Shown one piece after another: positions 1 to 24,427 of a DNA stretch of 64,000 nt. The DNA lies in contig OU015651.1 in NCBI GenBank assembly GCA_907165275.2, positions 9,260,501 to 9,324,500 of the forward strand. Reading direction: 5' to 3'. The stretch is from Zygaena filipendulae (Eukaryota; Arthropoda; Insecta; Lepidoptera; Zygaenidae). Both the position numbers and the translations under genes were made by a program. Each line of letters starts with the position of its first letter. Within the stretch, counting starts at the first letter, position 1. The notes beneath the pieces are model-generated. The model saw only the letters and a list, made by a program, of their open reading frames with translations. It made no database searches and was not told the DNA's origin.

Positions 1-12342
<12,342 letters not shown>

Positions 12343-12664
12343 GTAATGCGTCTCCTAGAGATTTTTTATGGGGAGTTCTCCTCTTATATAGCTTCATTTT
12401 CTAAAGGCTGTTCATATTTTTTTAAGGAAATGCGTGTCTTTCAGCTGTCTTTGTGAACTTTTATACATTATGGATTGTATGACAATTTTAAAGTTTTCCA
12501 AAGATAAAAATGATGTGCAATAACTTTTTTTAAAACATGTCTTATCGATAAGCTTTAAAAGAACTTCCACTGAAAATTACAGGTGCTGAAATTTTAAAAT
12601 TATTATTTTAAAAACGCGTTTGTAACGATACACTATTATAAAAAAGATTTATTAAATGAAACCA

Positions 12665-12670
12665 AATAAA
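12665..12670 (+). terminator. Candidate poly(A) signal of Nnt
   Basis: An AATAAA hexamer lies about 320 bases after the Nnt stop codon. It is the first good match downstream on this strand. AATAAA is frequent by chance in AT-rich DNA, so this is only the likeliest site. Confidence 0.4.
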
Positions 12671-15600
12671 TATCAAGAACGGTGTTCAAAAATTCTTTTA
12701 AAACTGTTCAAACTACTTTAAGAAGTAACTGACTTCAACTACAGAAGAACTAAAAAAAGGTAAACGGATTTAGGTAAGGAACTGGATTGTTAGGAATTAT
12801 CGAATCCAACAATTTGTGTTCACAAAAACACAATAATGCGTGTTCATTTTTCAGTGTTTGACTAGCACTGGAATGACTGCCTACACTATTCCAGTGGCGC
12901 TGGAATGGCCGAGTAGGAATGAAAAAGTAGACAATCAATTAACTGGATTCAGTCCTTCGTTACAGTCAAACTATTTTGTCCAACTGGTTTGACAATGAGG
13001 TCTTGTGATCAAACTGCTGGAATAGTTACATACCAGTACATTCCGGTGACATTCCAACGCTAGATTCGACCGCTGGACTGGAGTACTACTGGAATAATGT
13101 GAATCGATCATTAGAGAAAACAGTGTACATTTACAAAGTACGATTTTAGTTTGTAAGGTCAAAATATGATCAATAAACTTGTGAGACGTAACGACGCAGG
13201 CCGTCAATAAAAAAGGTGACATTTTATTGTTTGCAGACGTCAACCGGTATTATAAACGGGGACTTGTGCCTATATTTTAAAACGTAATCATTTTATTCTC
13301 GTTGATACGATTCGATCTTTAGTGAAATTTTACATTAGGTACCTATTTATTTGTTTATTCAGATTAATGTATCATTTTATAGTGAAATTTAAAAAATACC
13401 TCATTTCTTATTTAATCATTGAAACGTTTATGTGTGTACTACTAAATGTACCTTTTTTGTAAGTTTGTAATGTCTAGTTTTAAGAAAAAGGCTAATGAAA
13501 TAGCAGCTTAAATTATGAAATATGAAATTATTTTTTATACAGAAGTGTTATAAAACTTATTATTAAAAGAAAATTTAAGGCAGGAAAAGGAAGGAAAATT
13601 AATTTCTTTTAATAGTTCAAAATTACTTCATAAACCAATTTTTGTTTCAATTACATATTTAATAGTTTAGTGAATTTTGTGTGAAATACCCTTGAACCAT
13701 CCTTTTTGATGAAGTGTTAACAAAATGTAAAATTAATCTATCTTTGATTGATCTTTGAGATGTCTTCACATGTATATAGGATGGAAATTTTTGGTAACGT
13801 TCCCCCCCTCCCCCTGTATAAATATTATTACGTATTATATAACTTAAATAAATAGTAGTAATAACAGTGATTATTATTATTGCCCGTTTTTTACGAGCTC
13901 GACTGTTCATAATTTAATTTTTTTTAGTACTAACTGTGCCCCACGGTTTCCACCCGGGCCGTGGGAGTTTTGAAATTCCTGCAGGAATGCCAAAGTAGCC
14001 TAATTTACTTCTTAAATCTGCTAATTAGCAGTGAAAGTCCCGTCAAAATCGGTCCAACCGTTGCGGAGATACATCCGCGTGAGTTTTGGATTCCCGCAGG
14101 AACGCCAAATTTTTTTCATAAGAACCTTCTCCTTATAACAACAAATACAACAAAAAAGAATTAGCGTAATCGGTCCAGCCGTTCACGTGTAATGCTGTGA
14201 CGAAGGGAAATAGAGATTCGATTTTATTTATTTATTTTTCTGTTAAATTGTTTTACCTACACTTCGTGAAGGACTTGTGTGGCAGGCATGCTAAAATCTA
14301 TTACTTCTTCGTTATTTTTGTCAATCATACCCATACGAGGACGATTTATCTAATAAATGACAGTATATGTATGGTCACAGATAATATAGTACTATGGTGT
14401 ATAATATATAATATATGGTGTATTATTGTGAAAACGGTACATTAACAGAGATAACTTTTTTGCGCTCCTCGACATTCCATTTGGTTTGATTGTAGATAGA
14501 TAACAGCCGAGCAACTTCCCTGGTTCCGAAGCTGTTCTTCTGTTGTGTTTATGATGCCTAAGTATAATATATATGTATTAGTTTAGCTAAATTATGTTGA
14601 ATATTCCTAAACCCTATATCCTTGCATGATACGACTAATGTAGGTACAAAAAACAAAGATTTACGTGCCATCTTTAATAATCGACTAAAATTGAATGTAT
14701 CTATGATAAAAGTACCAACAAAATAAAATGTTAGAAAAAACCTAATATAATAATAATAATAAAGTTTTAATATTAGAAAAAGTTACAGAAAAATAATATA
14801 AGTATTTGCGTTTTCCTAATCTGCCTTTGAGATATTTCGACTTGACTTTTTAAAATTTGATTACGATGCATCTTTTTATATTGTGTGCTATTTGCAAAGA
14901 TCTGAGCATCTTGTGCAGATTTGTATTAGCGAAATATTCTGCAAAATACCCCGAAATATTACAATCGGACAATGATTTCTTTAATATTATTAAATAAAAA
15001 TATTCATTTTACATTTTTGCATGTTAAATAATTTAACGACACTGGCCTTTTGTATCATGTTGTACAACTAATTTTAAATACATATATTATTATATAAATG
15101 TAAAATAAGTGATTTATGTTTCATAAGCATATCTCTTTATTGTATTAGAAATAATATTAAAATAAATGGAATTTTAAAGATAATGCTATATTCTGTTATA
15201 GTATTTAGTCGTGGCGCTAGAAAATATTGTATAAGTACGTAAGTATTAAGTGTATTCTATTAAAGTTGCGATACCTGTGGTATGCGCTTTAGTGTTTAAA
15301 TTCCTAATAGTTAACAAACACATAAACACGTGTTTACTGTCCTTGTTTTCATTTCCTCGTTGAGCGCCCTTTAGGCTGCTATAATCAGCACACAATGAAA
15401 ATAATGAGCATGTTCAACTCTTGCAATGCTATTGAACGACTCAACGGCATTGAATGGTTAATTTTTAGCTTCATATGGATCAATCTGGTTGCTTCATCCA
15501 AATTGAAAAGCAAAAGTCAACCTTGTAATAACTCAACTATCGACCCGTGAATAACGTACCTACCTACTGCATTGCACCAAGTGGCAGACCGTCGCGGTCG

Positions 15601-15695
15601 CACTCGCACCCACAAATTAACTAGACTTATGTATGTCTCGCACCACATCCTTTTTACCAGGAGCGGTATTTTGATGGTGTCTCTAGTGTAAACAC

Positions 15696-15807
15696 TACAG
15701 ATAGGCAATCAACCCGGTTTAAACCCGGTACTTAAGTTTAAACCCGTTCATAACTTAGGGCTTTTATTGGGTTTAAACCCAAGTACCGGGTTTATTTCTC
15801 ATCTATA
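15696..15807. mobile_element. Small hAT-like palindromic element
   Basis: The ends are TACAGATAGG and the complement of TATAGATGAG. The flanking octamers GTAAACAC and GTGAACAC differ at one base, fitting an aged 8-base hAT target duplication. The interior is mostly palindrome (AACCCGGTTTAAACCCGG, GGGTTTAAACCC). Confidence 0.55.
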
Positions 15808-16443
15808 GTGAACACGCCAATTATTTTGTTTCCTGCATGATATGTAGACGGATACTGTCAAAATTCAATATTTTTAAAAAAGAGAAATAAATATGTAATT
15901 TTTTTCTGTCAAATAAATAATAATCGATAAAAATTAAATGGTCTCATCAAGTAAAATTTTGGTAGTTTTCTTATAATAGTCCGCAGCAGAGGTAAAAAAT
16001 AAGTCCTTTCTCCTGTGGAGTTAGAGCTAATCTTTTTAAACATCATATTTTGTACGTAATTAAAAAAAAAAAACATACATACAATCGAACATAGAACCTC
16101 CTCCTTTTTGGAAGTCGGTTAAAGATGACGGCTAAACGATTTTGATAAAAAGCACACCCCTCGGTAGAATTAGTAAATTGTATTAACTTTTAAGAATTTG
16201 GAAATCTATACCTAATAAAATCATAAATTTAAAGCTTTTAATTTTTCTTAATGACAATATATTTTTAAAAGTTTTGGTTACATTGAACTTTGCATTACTG
16301 CACGAAGACCCCAATATCTTAAAATCTACCCTGCACCCTCTACATAAAGCCGAAATTACAATGGCCGAGTAACAATAAGATGGTGGGGCCCCCAGTTGCT
16401 AGTTAACAAAATAAGAACATTTATATATCGATTTAAAGAGAGA

Positions 16444-16920
16444 CTACTCGTTTAAATCTTTGATTGCGTTGTGATACTGCCATCTAACTAAGGACAATTG
16501 TGTATTAATGCTGTTAATTTTACGCAAAAATTCTTTTTCCTTTTCGTCGGGCTTATTGTTTGTAGACGTAGCTAGCTCTGTTTTATCTACTGCTATCAAA
16601 ATCTCCAAACGTAGTCTTTCACATATGTCTTGATATAACTTTATTACATTGAAAGATTGATTTTCTGTGAATTTGAATCGCTCTTCTGTTCTTAAATGCA
16701 TAAATAACTCGTCTAACTGAAGCAAAAACCTATCAAATAATCCCAACATTAAATCTTGCCAACTTTGCGACTGCTGCTTGTAAAAAATTTGACGAATTGA
16801 ATTGAATTCGCTGTTCACAACTTTTGATTGTAGTAGTTTACTTAGTGTTTCAGGAGAGCTGACCTTCTTTAATCTTTGCACCTTCATCCAGTCGAGTTCA
16901 TTATTTTTGTAGTGACTCAT
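16444..16920 (-). CDS. Intronless ORF, 158-residue protein of unknown family
   Basis: The frame opens from an ATG at 16920 and stops at 16444. It can be extended six codons upstream only with a GTG, so ATG is the better start. The product is hydrophilic and looks largely alpha-helical. Residues about 45-75 contain SWQDLMLGLFDRFLLQLDEL, which has amphipathic spacing, and a charged stretch, NNKPDEKEKEFLRKI, lies near the C-terminus. There is no signal peptide, transmembrane segment or obvious catalytic motif. Codon use is AT-rich but the amino-acid composition is ordinary for a real protein, and a 477-base frame is unusual in DNA this AT-rich. An ATTAAA-like signal on the reverse strand near 16237 could end the transcript. 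I do not recognise the family. It could be a fast-evolving single-exon gene, the last exon of a larger gene, or a retrocopy. Confidence 0.55.
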   Translation of the reverse strand: MSHYKNNELDWMKVQRLKKVSSPETLSKLLQSKVVNSEFNSIRQIFYKQQSQSWQDLMLGLFDRFLLQLDELFMHLRTEERFKFTENQSFNVIKLYQDICERLRLEILIAVDKTELATSTNNKPDEKEKEFLRKINSINTQLSLVRWQYHNAIKDLNE

Positions 16921-17293
16921 TTTCTGTATCAATTTCACTGGTAAAATTTTGAATAGGCAGGTCAGGCGGGTCGATACTTAAGTCTCAACCTTTTCTCATA
17001 AAAATAAAAGAATACTTAGTTTTTGACATGTTTTACATTTCTTTTTCTTCTTCTTACGGAGTTTTAAATAAAATGCCAGTTTGAAGTTAAACTGTATTCT
17101 ATTAGCAACGAACAATGTTTGTAATTAATAGTAGATTTTACAACAAGTGCACAAAACGAACCATTCTTTTCCGAGACTTTTTGCATAAGATAGTAATGTC
17201 GAGGATTAAATGGTTTTGTGGACGAGTTATAAACTCTGCTTTTCACTTCGATTGCGAGGAACACTAGTATAACATAACATTTATTTAATTGGA

Positions 17294-17522
17294 AGATAAG
17301 CAATAGTGTGTTAACCCACACTGGAGAAATTTTGATTAAATTAAAATTTTAAAATTATAACGCCATTTTGTGTCAAATTTTTTATGTTCAATATTTAGTT
17401 ACATAAGTATTTAACCAATGTAATAAGGTAAACACATAATTAAAAAACGATCTCTACAACTCTCAATAAATCGTTCTGCATCAATAACTTCATTATGTGG
17501 GTTAACAGGTTATTGCTTAGAT
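17294..17522. repeat. Inverted-repeat element with AGATAAGCAATA ends, copy 2
   Basis: This is the reverse-complement relative of 3771-3998, with the shared words CAATGTAATAAGGTAAACAC and CGCCATTTTGTG. Its right end is slightly altered and runs straight into another GATAAGCAATA word. Confidence 0.65.
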
Positions 17523-18236
17523 AAGCAATAACCTGCCAATAAGCAGATCGTCCAATTGATGGATGGCTATGGAAGAGTGGGACCTACTGGCACAACTACC
17601 TATATAATATGCTTGCAACAACTGTTTGTAACGGTAGGTACCTTTTTTTTTTTGTGACCCAGGGAAAATGCTTTATGCATACCACCGCCCTGGGGCGGGA
17701 GGTTCTAAGTCTAGTTAATTTGTGGGCGGTTCGTTTTGTGCACTTGTTGTAAAATCTACTATTATCTATGAACTTCTTGTGTTCGGCTGTATAGCTCATT
17801 CTTTGCCTTAATATAGATACATTTATGAGTAGATACGTTAATGCACCCGCGATTTTGTGCAGCATATTATAATATCTTGTACAGCCGCCGTGGAGGCGCC
17901 GAGCCCGACCCACAAATTAATTAGACTTATGGGCCCGACCAAGGGGCGGGCCGTGGAGGCGGGGGGCACACCCGCGCGGGGCGGCGGCGGAGACGGCCCC
18001 GGTCGAGGCGCGGCCTGAGAGGGGTAGGAGGGTGAGAGCACTTTCAGAGCATGAGAAGTGAAAAAAGAATTTTCCGAATTGGTCCAGCCGTCTTTTAAAC
18101 ATACATAAACATACATGCAGTTGAACGTAGAACTTGCTTTTTTTGAAGTTGGCTTAATAATATAATGTAGGTACCTACCATCTCTAAGTGGTTTGTGGCA
18201 CCTACCTACCCAATCAATATTACAACTAGTGATGTG

Positions 18237-18329
18237 ACATAATGAGAAAAGATCGATTAATAAAAAAAGATTATTAGAAAAAATAATCGATTAAAATTAT
18301 AATCGATTATTAATTTTTTCACATCTCTA
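18237..18329. repeat. Small hAT-like hairpin
   Basis: It starts TAGTGATGTGA and ends TCACATCTCTA, with AATCGATTA words inside. The termini resemble hAT TAGAGATG ends, but no target duplication is visible. Confidence 0.45.
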
Positions 18330-18788
18330 AAATCTAGATACAATTATTATTTTAGTAAAACACGTAGTAGGTTAGGTAGGTACCTATCTACTGTACTGTA
18401 TCGTCTATGATAAAATCATAATTAAAATCAGACCAGCGACACTCCCTTGAACCAAAGGTTACTATGGATTTATGCGCGAACTTCCATACCAACTTTAATA
18501 CTTAACCAACTTTCTATAGCCGCGTCATACATTTCATTGGTATGGTTGGCACAAAATGGTTTCATAGATCGGTTCAGCGATTAGTATGGTAGTGAAAACT
18601 AGGTAAGTACAAGTTATTTACATTGAAATGCATTGGTGAGATTCATTTCGTTGCTTTACTGGAACTTTTACCAGCAAATCTTCACAGTTGAACTTTAATA
18701 GGACACTCTGTGGGAAGTTGTATAGTAAAACGAAAACCTCCCGACGAACGCCCCATTACATGTTATTTCACTGTTTCCACACACTATT

Positions 18789-19510
18789 AGCCGGATCCAC
18801 ACCGAACGATCCAAAATGGATCGGCGATCCCGCGATCCGCGATCCAAGATCGTGATGCGTGGAGCGTGGATCGTTCTAGGTCGATCCAACAGCAATCTTT
18901 TGCGATCCTGACTGGCTGCTCCAACGCGCTCCTGCCGATCCATACTGAATCAGTTGAATTTTGTCTGGCTATGGAGTCACACGTGCAACGACGGCGACGA
19001 ATAGCCGTAGCAGCTGCAAGCTACATTTTACTTGTATATTTACGGCAAAAATTACGAAAACGAAAAAGACAGTATTGGGTTAAAACAATTTTTAAAAACC
19101 GGTTGGAATATGTATTCTGTCGTTGGAATATTGTTCATTTGCCGACTAATTTTCCGCCAGGCATCTTCTCTTACACCTCTATTTGTGTAATTGGTATCGT
19201 TAGGATCCCATAAACATTTATTCTCCCTATATAATATAGGGAAATTAAACGGCTACATTGCGAATTATCCATAACGGCGGATCACGCGATTCTCACAACC
19301 GAACCGTCCAGACCGCGCGCGCCAAGCGACTGAGGCACCTTTGAGTCTGGCCAAAAAACCGACAACAAATGGATCGCACGCGGCGAGGAGCGCGCGCTCT
19401 CCGCCGCGCACATGGATCGCGCGCGGCACGTCTACACTTCACGCTCCGTGGAGCGCGCTCCATGCCGCGCGCGATCGGAGCGCTTTGGATCGTCCGGTGT
19501 GGATCCGGCT
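18789..19510 (+). mobile_element. PIF/Harbinger-like element with transposase N-terminal relic
   Basis: The ends AGCCGGATCCACACCG and CGGTGTGGATCCGGCT are exact inverted repeats flanked by ATT on both sides. Inside, an open frame from the ATG at 18971 reads MESHVQRRRRIAVAAAS and then KRKRQYWVKTIFKNR, which resembles the start of Harbinger-type transposases, where a basic stretch precedes 'W-V-x-x-x-x-x-x-R'. Homology is lost soon afterwards and the catalytic DDE domain is absent, so this is a non-autonomous deletion derivative. The right third is full of GCGCGC and GATCGCGCGCGG words. Confidence 0.6.
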
Positions 19511-20155
19511 ATTCATCACTAATGGATCACTATAATGCATAATCTACCATTTTCACACGATATTTATCACGAATCACGATAAACTAATTTGCAAAACAAA
19601 GAAATAAAACTGACGTCCTTTCTGCTAAAAATCCCGCCAAAAGTCCCTCGGTCAGCCATATATATTGTTGTTTGTTTTAATTTTGCTATGCCGGCTATGT
19701 GGCAAAGGAAACCAAACCAATTCAGCCAAACTGATAAAATATGATAGGTAAGTGTGTTATATTGGTAGCACTGATTATTATAATAATAATCCACTTCACA
19801 ACACACAGAAACAACGTGAAGTCTGCAGTTGTCAGTCAACTGTATATTCATATTCATAGACCTCATAGTACACTCATCTCATAATTTGCGTATTCGATGT
19901 ATTGAATGAAAAACATCGATATAATATATTCGATGCTGAAGTATTAACGATACATCGCGGCATCGGTTTGATTCGACGCATCGATACAATACATCCACTG
20001 TTTTTATAATTTATTACATCGATGTATATCGTTCATCTCTAGCACAGACATAAGATTGTATTATCTATGGACATAAGTATGTATGCTATTGCTGTATGTT
20101 TGTTTATTTTACTCTTTGACATAAGTCTAGTTAATTTGTGAACCGCACTACGTGT

Positions 20156-21738
20156 TAGCGATGGGCGATTGTTGAAAAAAAAACAATCGACTGAATCGAT
20201 GATTCAGCTACTGAGCATTCGATTGTCGATTTAGTAATTCCCCACCATTATTATTCGAATAACAATCGACGAACTACTAACTACTGACTACTAATTTGTA
20301 AGTACTAACTGCGATGCGTGCGTGTCGTGTTGCGTCGATTTTTTGAACTACTTATTTAGTCGTATAGTAATAACAATCGACGAACTACTAACTACTGAAG
20401 TACTGACTAGTGATTACTAAGTTGTAAGTACTAACTGCGGAGCAGTGTGGGCGGTGTTGCGCCGATTGTGCCACTGCGCCATCTTTTGTAACTAAATATT
20501 AGTATTTAGTAGTTTCTACTTTGTATTTAGTAGTATAGGTGCGCGCCAATTAGTAGATACCTAGTTAAAAGTTTATTGACTAACATCAGTAATTGCTATC
20601 TACTTTTAAGTTTTAATTAGATAACAATTTTGGTTTATTTATAAGAATATTAGTTAAAATTTTAAAATAATTATTTTACAGAATCACAAAGCACCAAATA
20701 TAGATCTAACGCCCTCTTGTGGTGCTGGTGTGAGTTTATATCTAAATGCACGAAGCTAGCTAGATAGGCACCTACTTGAATAGTTTAGACTTCAGAGTAC
20801 TGTTTAGATACTATAGGTGGAGTTAGAGTTGTACTGGCAGCATTATGCCGCCATAAAAGACTCTTACCTAAAAAGTAATGTTGAATACTAACTACTATTT
20901 AAGTATTGCATAATGAGCCCTATACTTAACTAGAGTTGGAGATTCATAGTTAAAACAATTAATTTAACCTTTTTTTTTCTTATGTTATTTGAAACGAGGT
21001 TTATCGTTAAAAGTTACAAAAGAAATCGTATTAAAATTCTAGACATGAAAAGCATAATAATAATGGTCGGACCTCAACCTTACGACTGTTTAACACAAAC
21101 ACTGAAATATTTAGTGTTTTAATGTTAAAACGTAGTTTTTTAAAAGTAATTAAAAAGTGCTTTTAAACAAACTACTTTTTAACACAAATACAAAATATTT
21201 TCGTATATACTTTGAATAATTACAACTTTTTTACTTATTTTATATTTTACTCTCAAAGAAACTCCTACCGTCGACGAACCAATAAACGAATAGTCATTAG
21301 ATTTATACAACTTAATTTAGACCACTGAATAATCAGTGCCAACTACCAATCGATAAAGAAGTAATAACTGCAGTCGCAAGTAGTGGCGCACGAATTTATA
21401 AACTGTAGTAACTATTGACAGTAACTATATCAGCGCACGCCAACTACATTTATGTAACTACTTATTTTAGTAGTCCGTAGACGTACGACTACGAATCGAT
21501 ACTCTTACGAACTACTTAACTACTAAATACTATTTTTTTTACTGACTACTTTTTTTTTTACTAACTAGTAGTTAGTAACTACTGAATTAGTAGTTACTAA
21601 CTAGTAGTTAGTAACTACTGAATTAGTAGTTGAAGTAGATACTGAACAATCGACTAATATAGATTATTATCGACTTTTATCGACTAAACCGAACAATCGA
21701 CTAATTCGATAAATTTTAGTAATAATCGCCCATCGCTA
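20156..21738. mobile_element. 1.58 kb hAT-like non-autonomous element with exact 8-base target duplication
   Basis: The termini are TAGCGATGGGCGATT and AATCGCCCATCGCTA, close to the hAT consensus TAGAGATGGGC. CTACGTGT flanks both ends (20148-20155, 21739-21746). There is no transposase. The interior holds many CTACTAACTACTGA words, a direct repeat with 111-base spacing (20260, 20371) and a 36-base tandem duplication (21560-21631). Confidence 0.8.
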
Positions 21739-22220
21739 CTACGTGTTTGCCCGCTTGTATTAAACTAAAGAGAAATAAGAGAATATTCATTTCATATGTT
21801 ATTTATTGGATCAAAGAGTATAAATTACCACTACCTGCTTTCTTTGGATCCAGAACATATTATAGGTATGTATGTCCCATTCCTACTAGGTAATAATTAT
21901 AAATTAATTATTTATTATTTCTTAATTTTATAGACAGTTATTGGTCAGTTCTTCTTGTTTATATCTTTTGCTTATTAAATTTTTGTTATTTAGTTGTAGT
22001 GTTCGAGCAACACGAAGTTCTGCCACTATGGTACGTTTTACTGCTTATTTTTTATTGTTCTCTATTAAATTCGTATTACAGTTTAACGATTATTCTATAA
22101 ATAAAAATGACTCAATTCTTAACTAGACTAGCATTGAGCGTAGTGATTACCTTCTCTCTGGCATTGAGAAGGTAGGTATGTGTAAGAATTACTTACCTAC
22201 ATGCCACAGTCCACTTGAGT

Positions 22221-22316
22221 TTAACCGCCGCACTCAGAGTCGACATTAATGATTACTTAGTTAAGTATATATTTTTAAAACAAAACTGTCGCAATCGGCT
22301 CTGAGTGCGGTCGTTA
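22221..22316. repeat. CGCACTCAGAGTCGAC hairpin element, copy 1
   Basis: The arms CCGCACTCAGAGTCGAC and GGCTCTGAGTGCGG surround an AT-rich middle. The same family appears at about 31072-31425 (split by an insertion) and 60905-61097. Confidence 0.6.
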
Positions 22317-22680
22317 GATTTTTAATCCCAACATACCTACCAACCTGCCTATCTACAGAAAACATTGAATAAATCCACCAAACTTACCTACCTGTTATTT
22401 TTTCACAACTAGGTAGGTACCTAGTTACTGGAAAATTTATGTTTTGAAAAGCATGTCATATAAATCCTTCAAAGATCTGTTTTTAACATTACAATTACTA
22501 ATAGATAAATGGTATATATAATAGTATATAGTGGTATTCGGTATATGTATTTATAAATAATATCTTTTTTGTTAATAAATACCTATGTGTATTGCATAGT
22601 GTTTAAATTATAAAACACAATAATTGTTAATGTAATAATACTTCATAACATATAAATCTATTTGATCACACTAAGCTTTA

Positions 22681-24427
22681 TAGTACGGGAGATACCGATG
22701 CTAATTCGGGATTTACTCGAGCGTCGTTGGGACCTATTGGGTTTTGAAGATTAGGAGATATAAACAAAATAAGGTTATATGATGTTTTTTCATTCAGCGG
22801 TGGGTTTAGCTTCTACAGGCTTTCAAAAATGTAAAAAAAAATAGTAAAATGGAAATACTCGAGCGCGTCAGATATTGTAGTTTAGATACTCCAAGGTGTC
22901 TCTGATATCGAAAATATATTCATCTGCCGATTTGCGCGGTGGGGGTGGCCATCCGAAAGGGGAGAAAATGAAAAAAAAAAATTTACTCCAGCGCGTCAGA
23001 TATTCAAAGGGGATGTTAAGTGAACCCTAAAAATGCTCCCCTTCGAAAATCTGCCGATTTGGAGGTGACGCAAGGTAGTAGCGAATTTTTGAAAATGCAA
23101 AAAAAATCTCAATTTCGAAATACTCGAGCGTGTCAGATTATTTTACAGAAGGTTCAGCTTGCAGTCCAAGTTGTGTTGGCTTAAAATCTGACAATAATTT
23201 TGAGGGATATTATTAATCTGACTGCTAGAAACAAAAATTATGATTTATTTTTAGTTTTTTTTTTATTTCTGACGTAAGTTTAATAACTTTATGAGCTATT
23301 TCTTGTTCACAAAAAACACACTTTATATTTCTATGAAATATGTAAAAGCTCACAAAATATTATTTACAAAACTAACTTTAAAGCACAAACAAGCCAATGC
23401 GTCTTACATATAGTAACGTGAACGCGTTGTTTTGTGATGAGCTGTAAAGTAAAGTATCACGGAATATTGTATTATATTTCTATGAAATATGTAAAAGCTC
23501 ACAAAATATTATTCACAAAACTAACTTTAAAGCACAAACAAGCCAGAGCATCTTACATATAATAACATGAAAGCGTTGTTTTGTGATGAGCTGTAAAGTA
23601 AAATGGCGTCATGGCGATGGACAGCAGCGTGGGAATATGGTGTGAGAGAGTCAGAGATACACAAAAAGTGAAAGGGAGAGAGAGGCGCAGAGCGGAGTAA
23701 AGTAATACACCTACCTTTACCACTACTTTTTGAAGTCGGTTAAAAATTACATTAAAGTGAAAGGTTATAGGTTAACCTATATTTTGATGTAATACTTACC
23801 TTAACTTATTTTAATATGTATTTTAACCGACCAAAAAAAGTTATAATTGGACACGTTTAGCGCCGTGATATACTGTGATGACGTTATGGCGACGGAAAGT
23901 AGTGTGAGGACAGTGCGAGAGAGTGAGAGATAGAGAAAAAGTAAAAGGGAAAGAAAGACAGAGATATGAATAGGTAAATGTTTCACTGCAGCTGCTCGTT
24001 CTAAACTTTAAAGACGATTTTTGTTTCTTCGGCTTATGAAAATCGGCAGATTATATTTTTCCCGCTATCCTTGAGTTATTTACTTCAAAATAAAAAATAA
24101 ATCAACCGCGCTCGAGAATGTCGAGGTTGCGTTTTTTTTTTGCAAGTTTGTGATCCTCTAACTCCCTTACGTCCCGTTCAAATCGTCAGATTATTCATAT
24201 ACACACTTCTCATCATGTAATTAACCCACCATATCTTAATCTGATGCGCTCGAGTATTTCGAGTTATCGATTTTTTTTTACTAATCTGATCGGTTATTCT
24301 AGACGCACCCACCAGTATAGAGGGCCTATATTTGGTGGAGTACTCAACATGGTGCAAGGTATCCCCCCTTATGTTCATCTGACGCGCTTTAGCTAATCCA
24401 CAAATCCCCTCTTGGCGGTCCGTACTA
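22681..24427. mobile_element. TAGTACGGG inverted-repeat element, long form
   Basis: It starts TAGTACGGGAGATACCGATG and ends GGTCCGTACTA, with TTA on both flanks. It contains three CTCGAGCGCGTCAGAT-like words pointing right (22858-22873, 22986-23001, 23123-23138) and three in reverse orientation near the right side (24101-24116, 24239-24254, 24377-24392). A tandem duplication with 150-base spacing lies at about 23325-23610. There is no long ORF. A 151-base derivative is at 47747-47897. Confidence 0.7.

Larger units (their letters stand above)
12343..16443. other. Intergenic region after Nnt
   Basis: AT-rich DNA holding the likely Nnt 3' UTR (to about 12.7 kb), a degenerate retroposon copy (13929-14200), a small hAT-like palindromic element (15696-15807) and a fragment of the 'aaccgacttccaaaaa' repeat (about 16060-16130). 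A block at 12840-13110 repeats CTGGAAT-like words but has no clear ends. I see no convincing gene here. Confidence 0.6.

Noticed and set aside
18866..19213. 115-codon frame as a host gene
   Set aside because: It is bracketed by exact inverted repeats and resembles only the start of a Harbinger-type transposase, so it is annotated as part of a mobile element.
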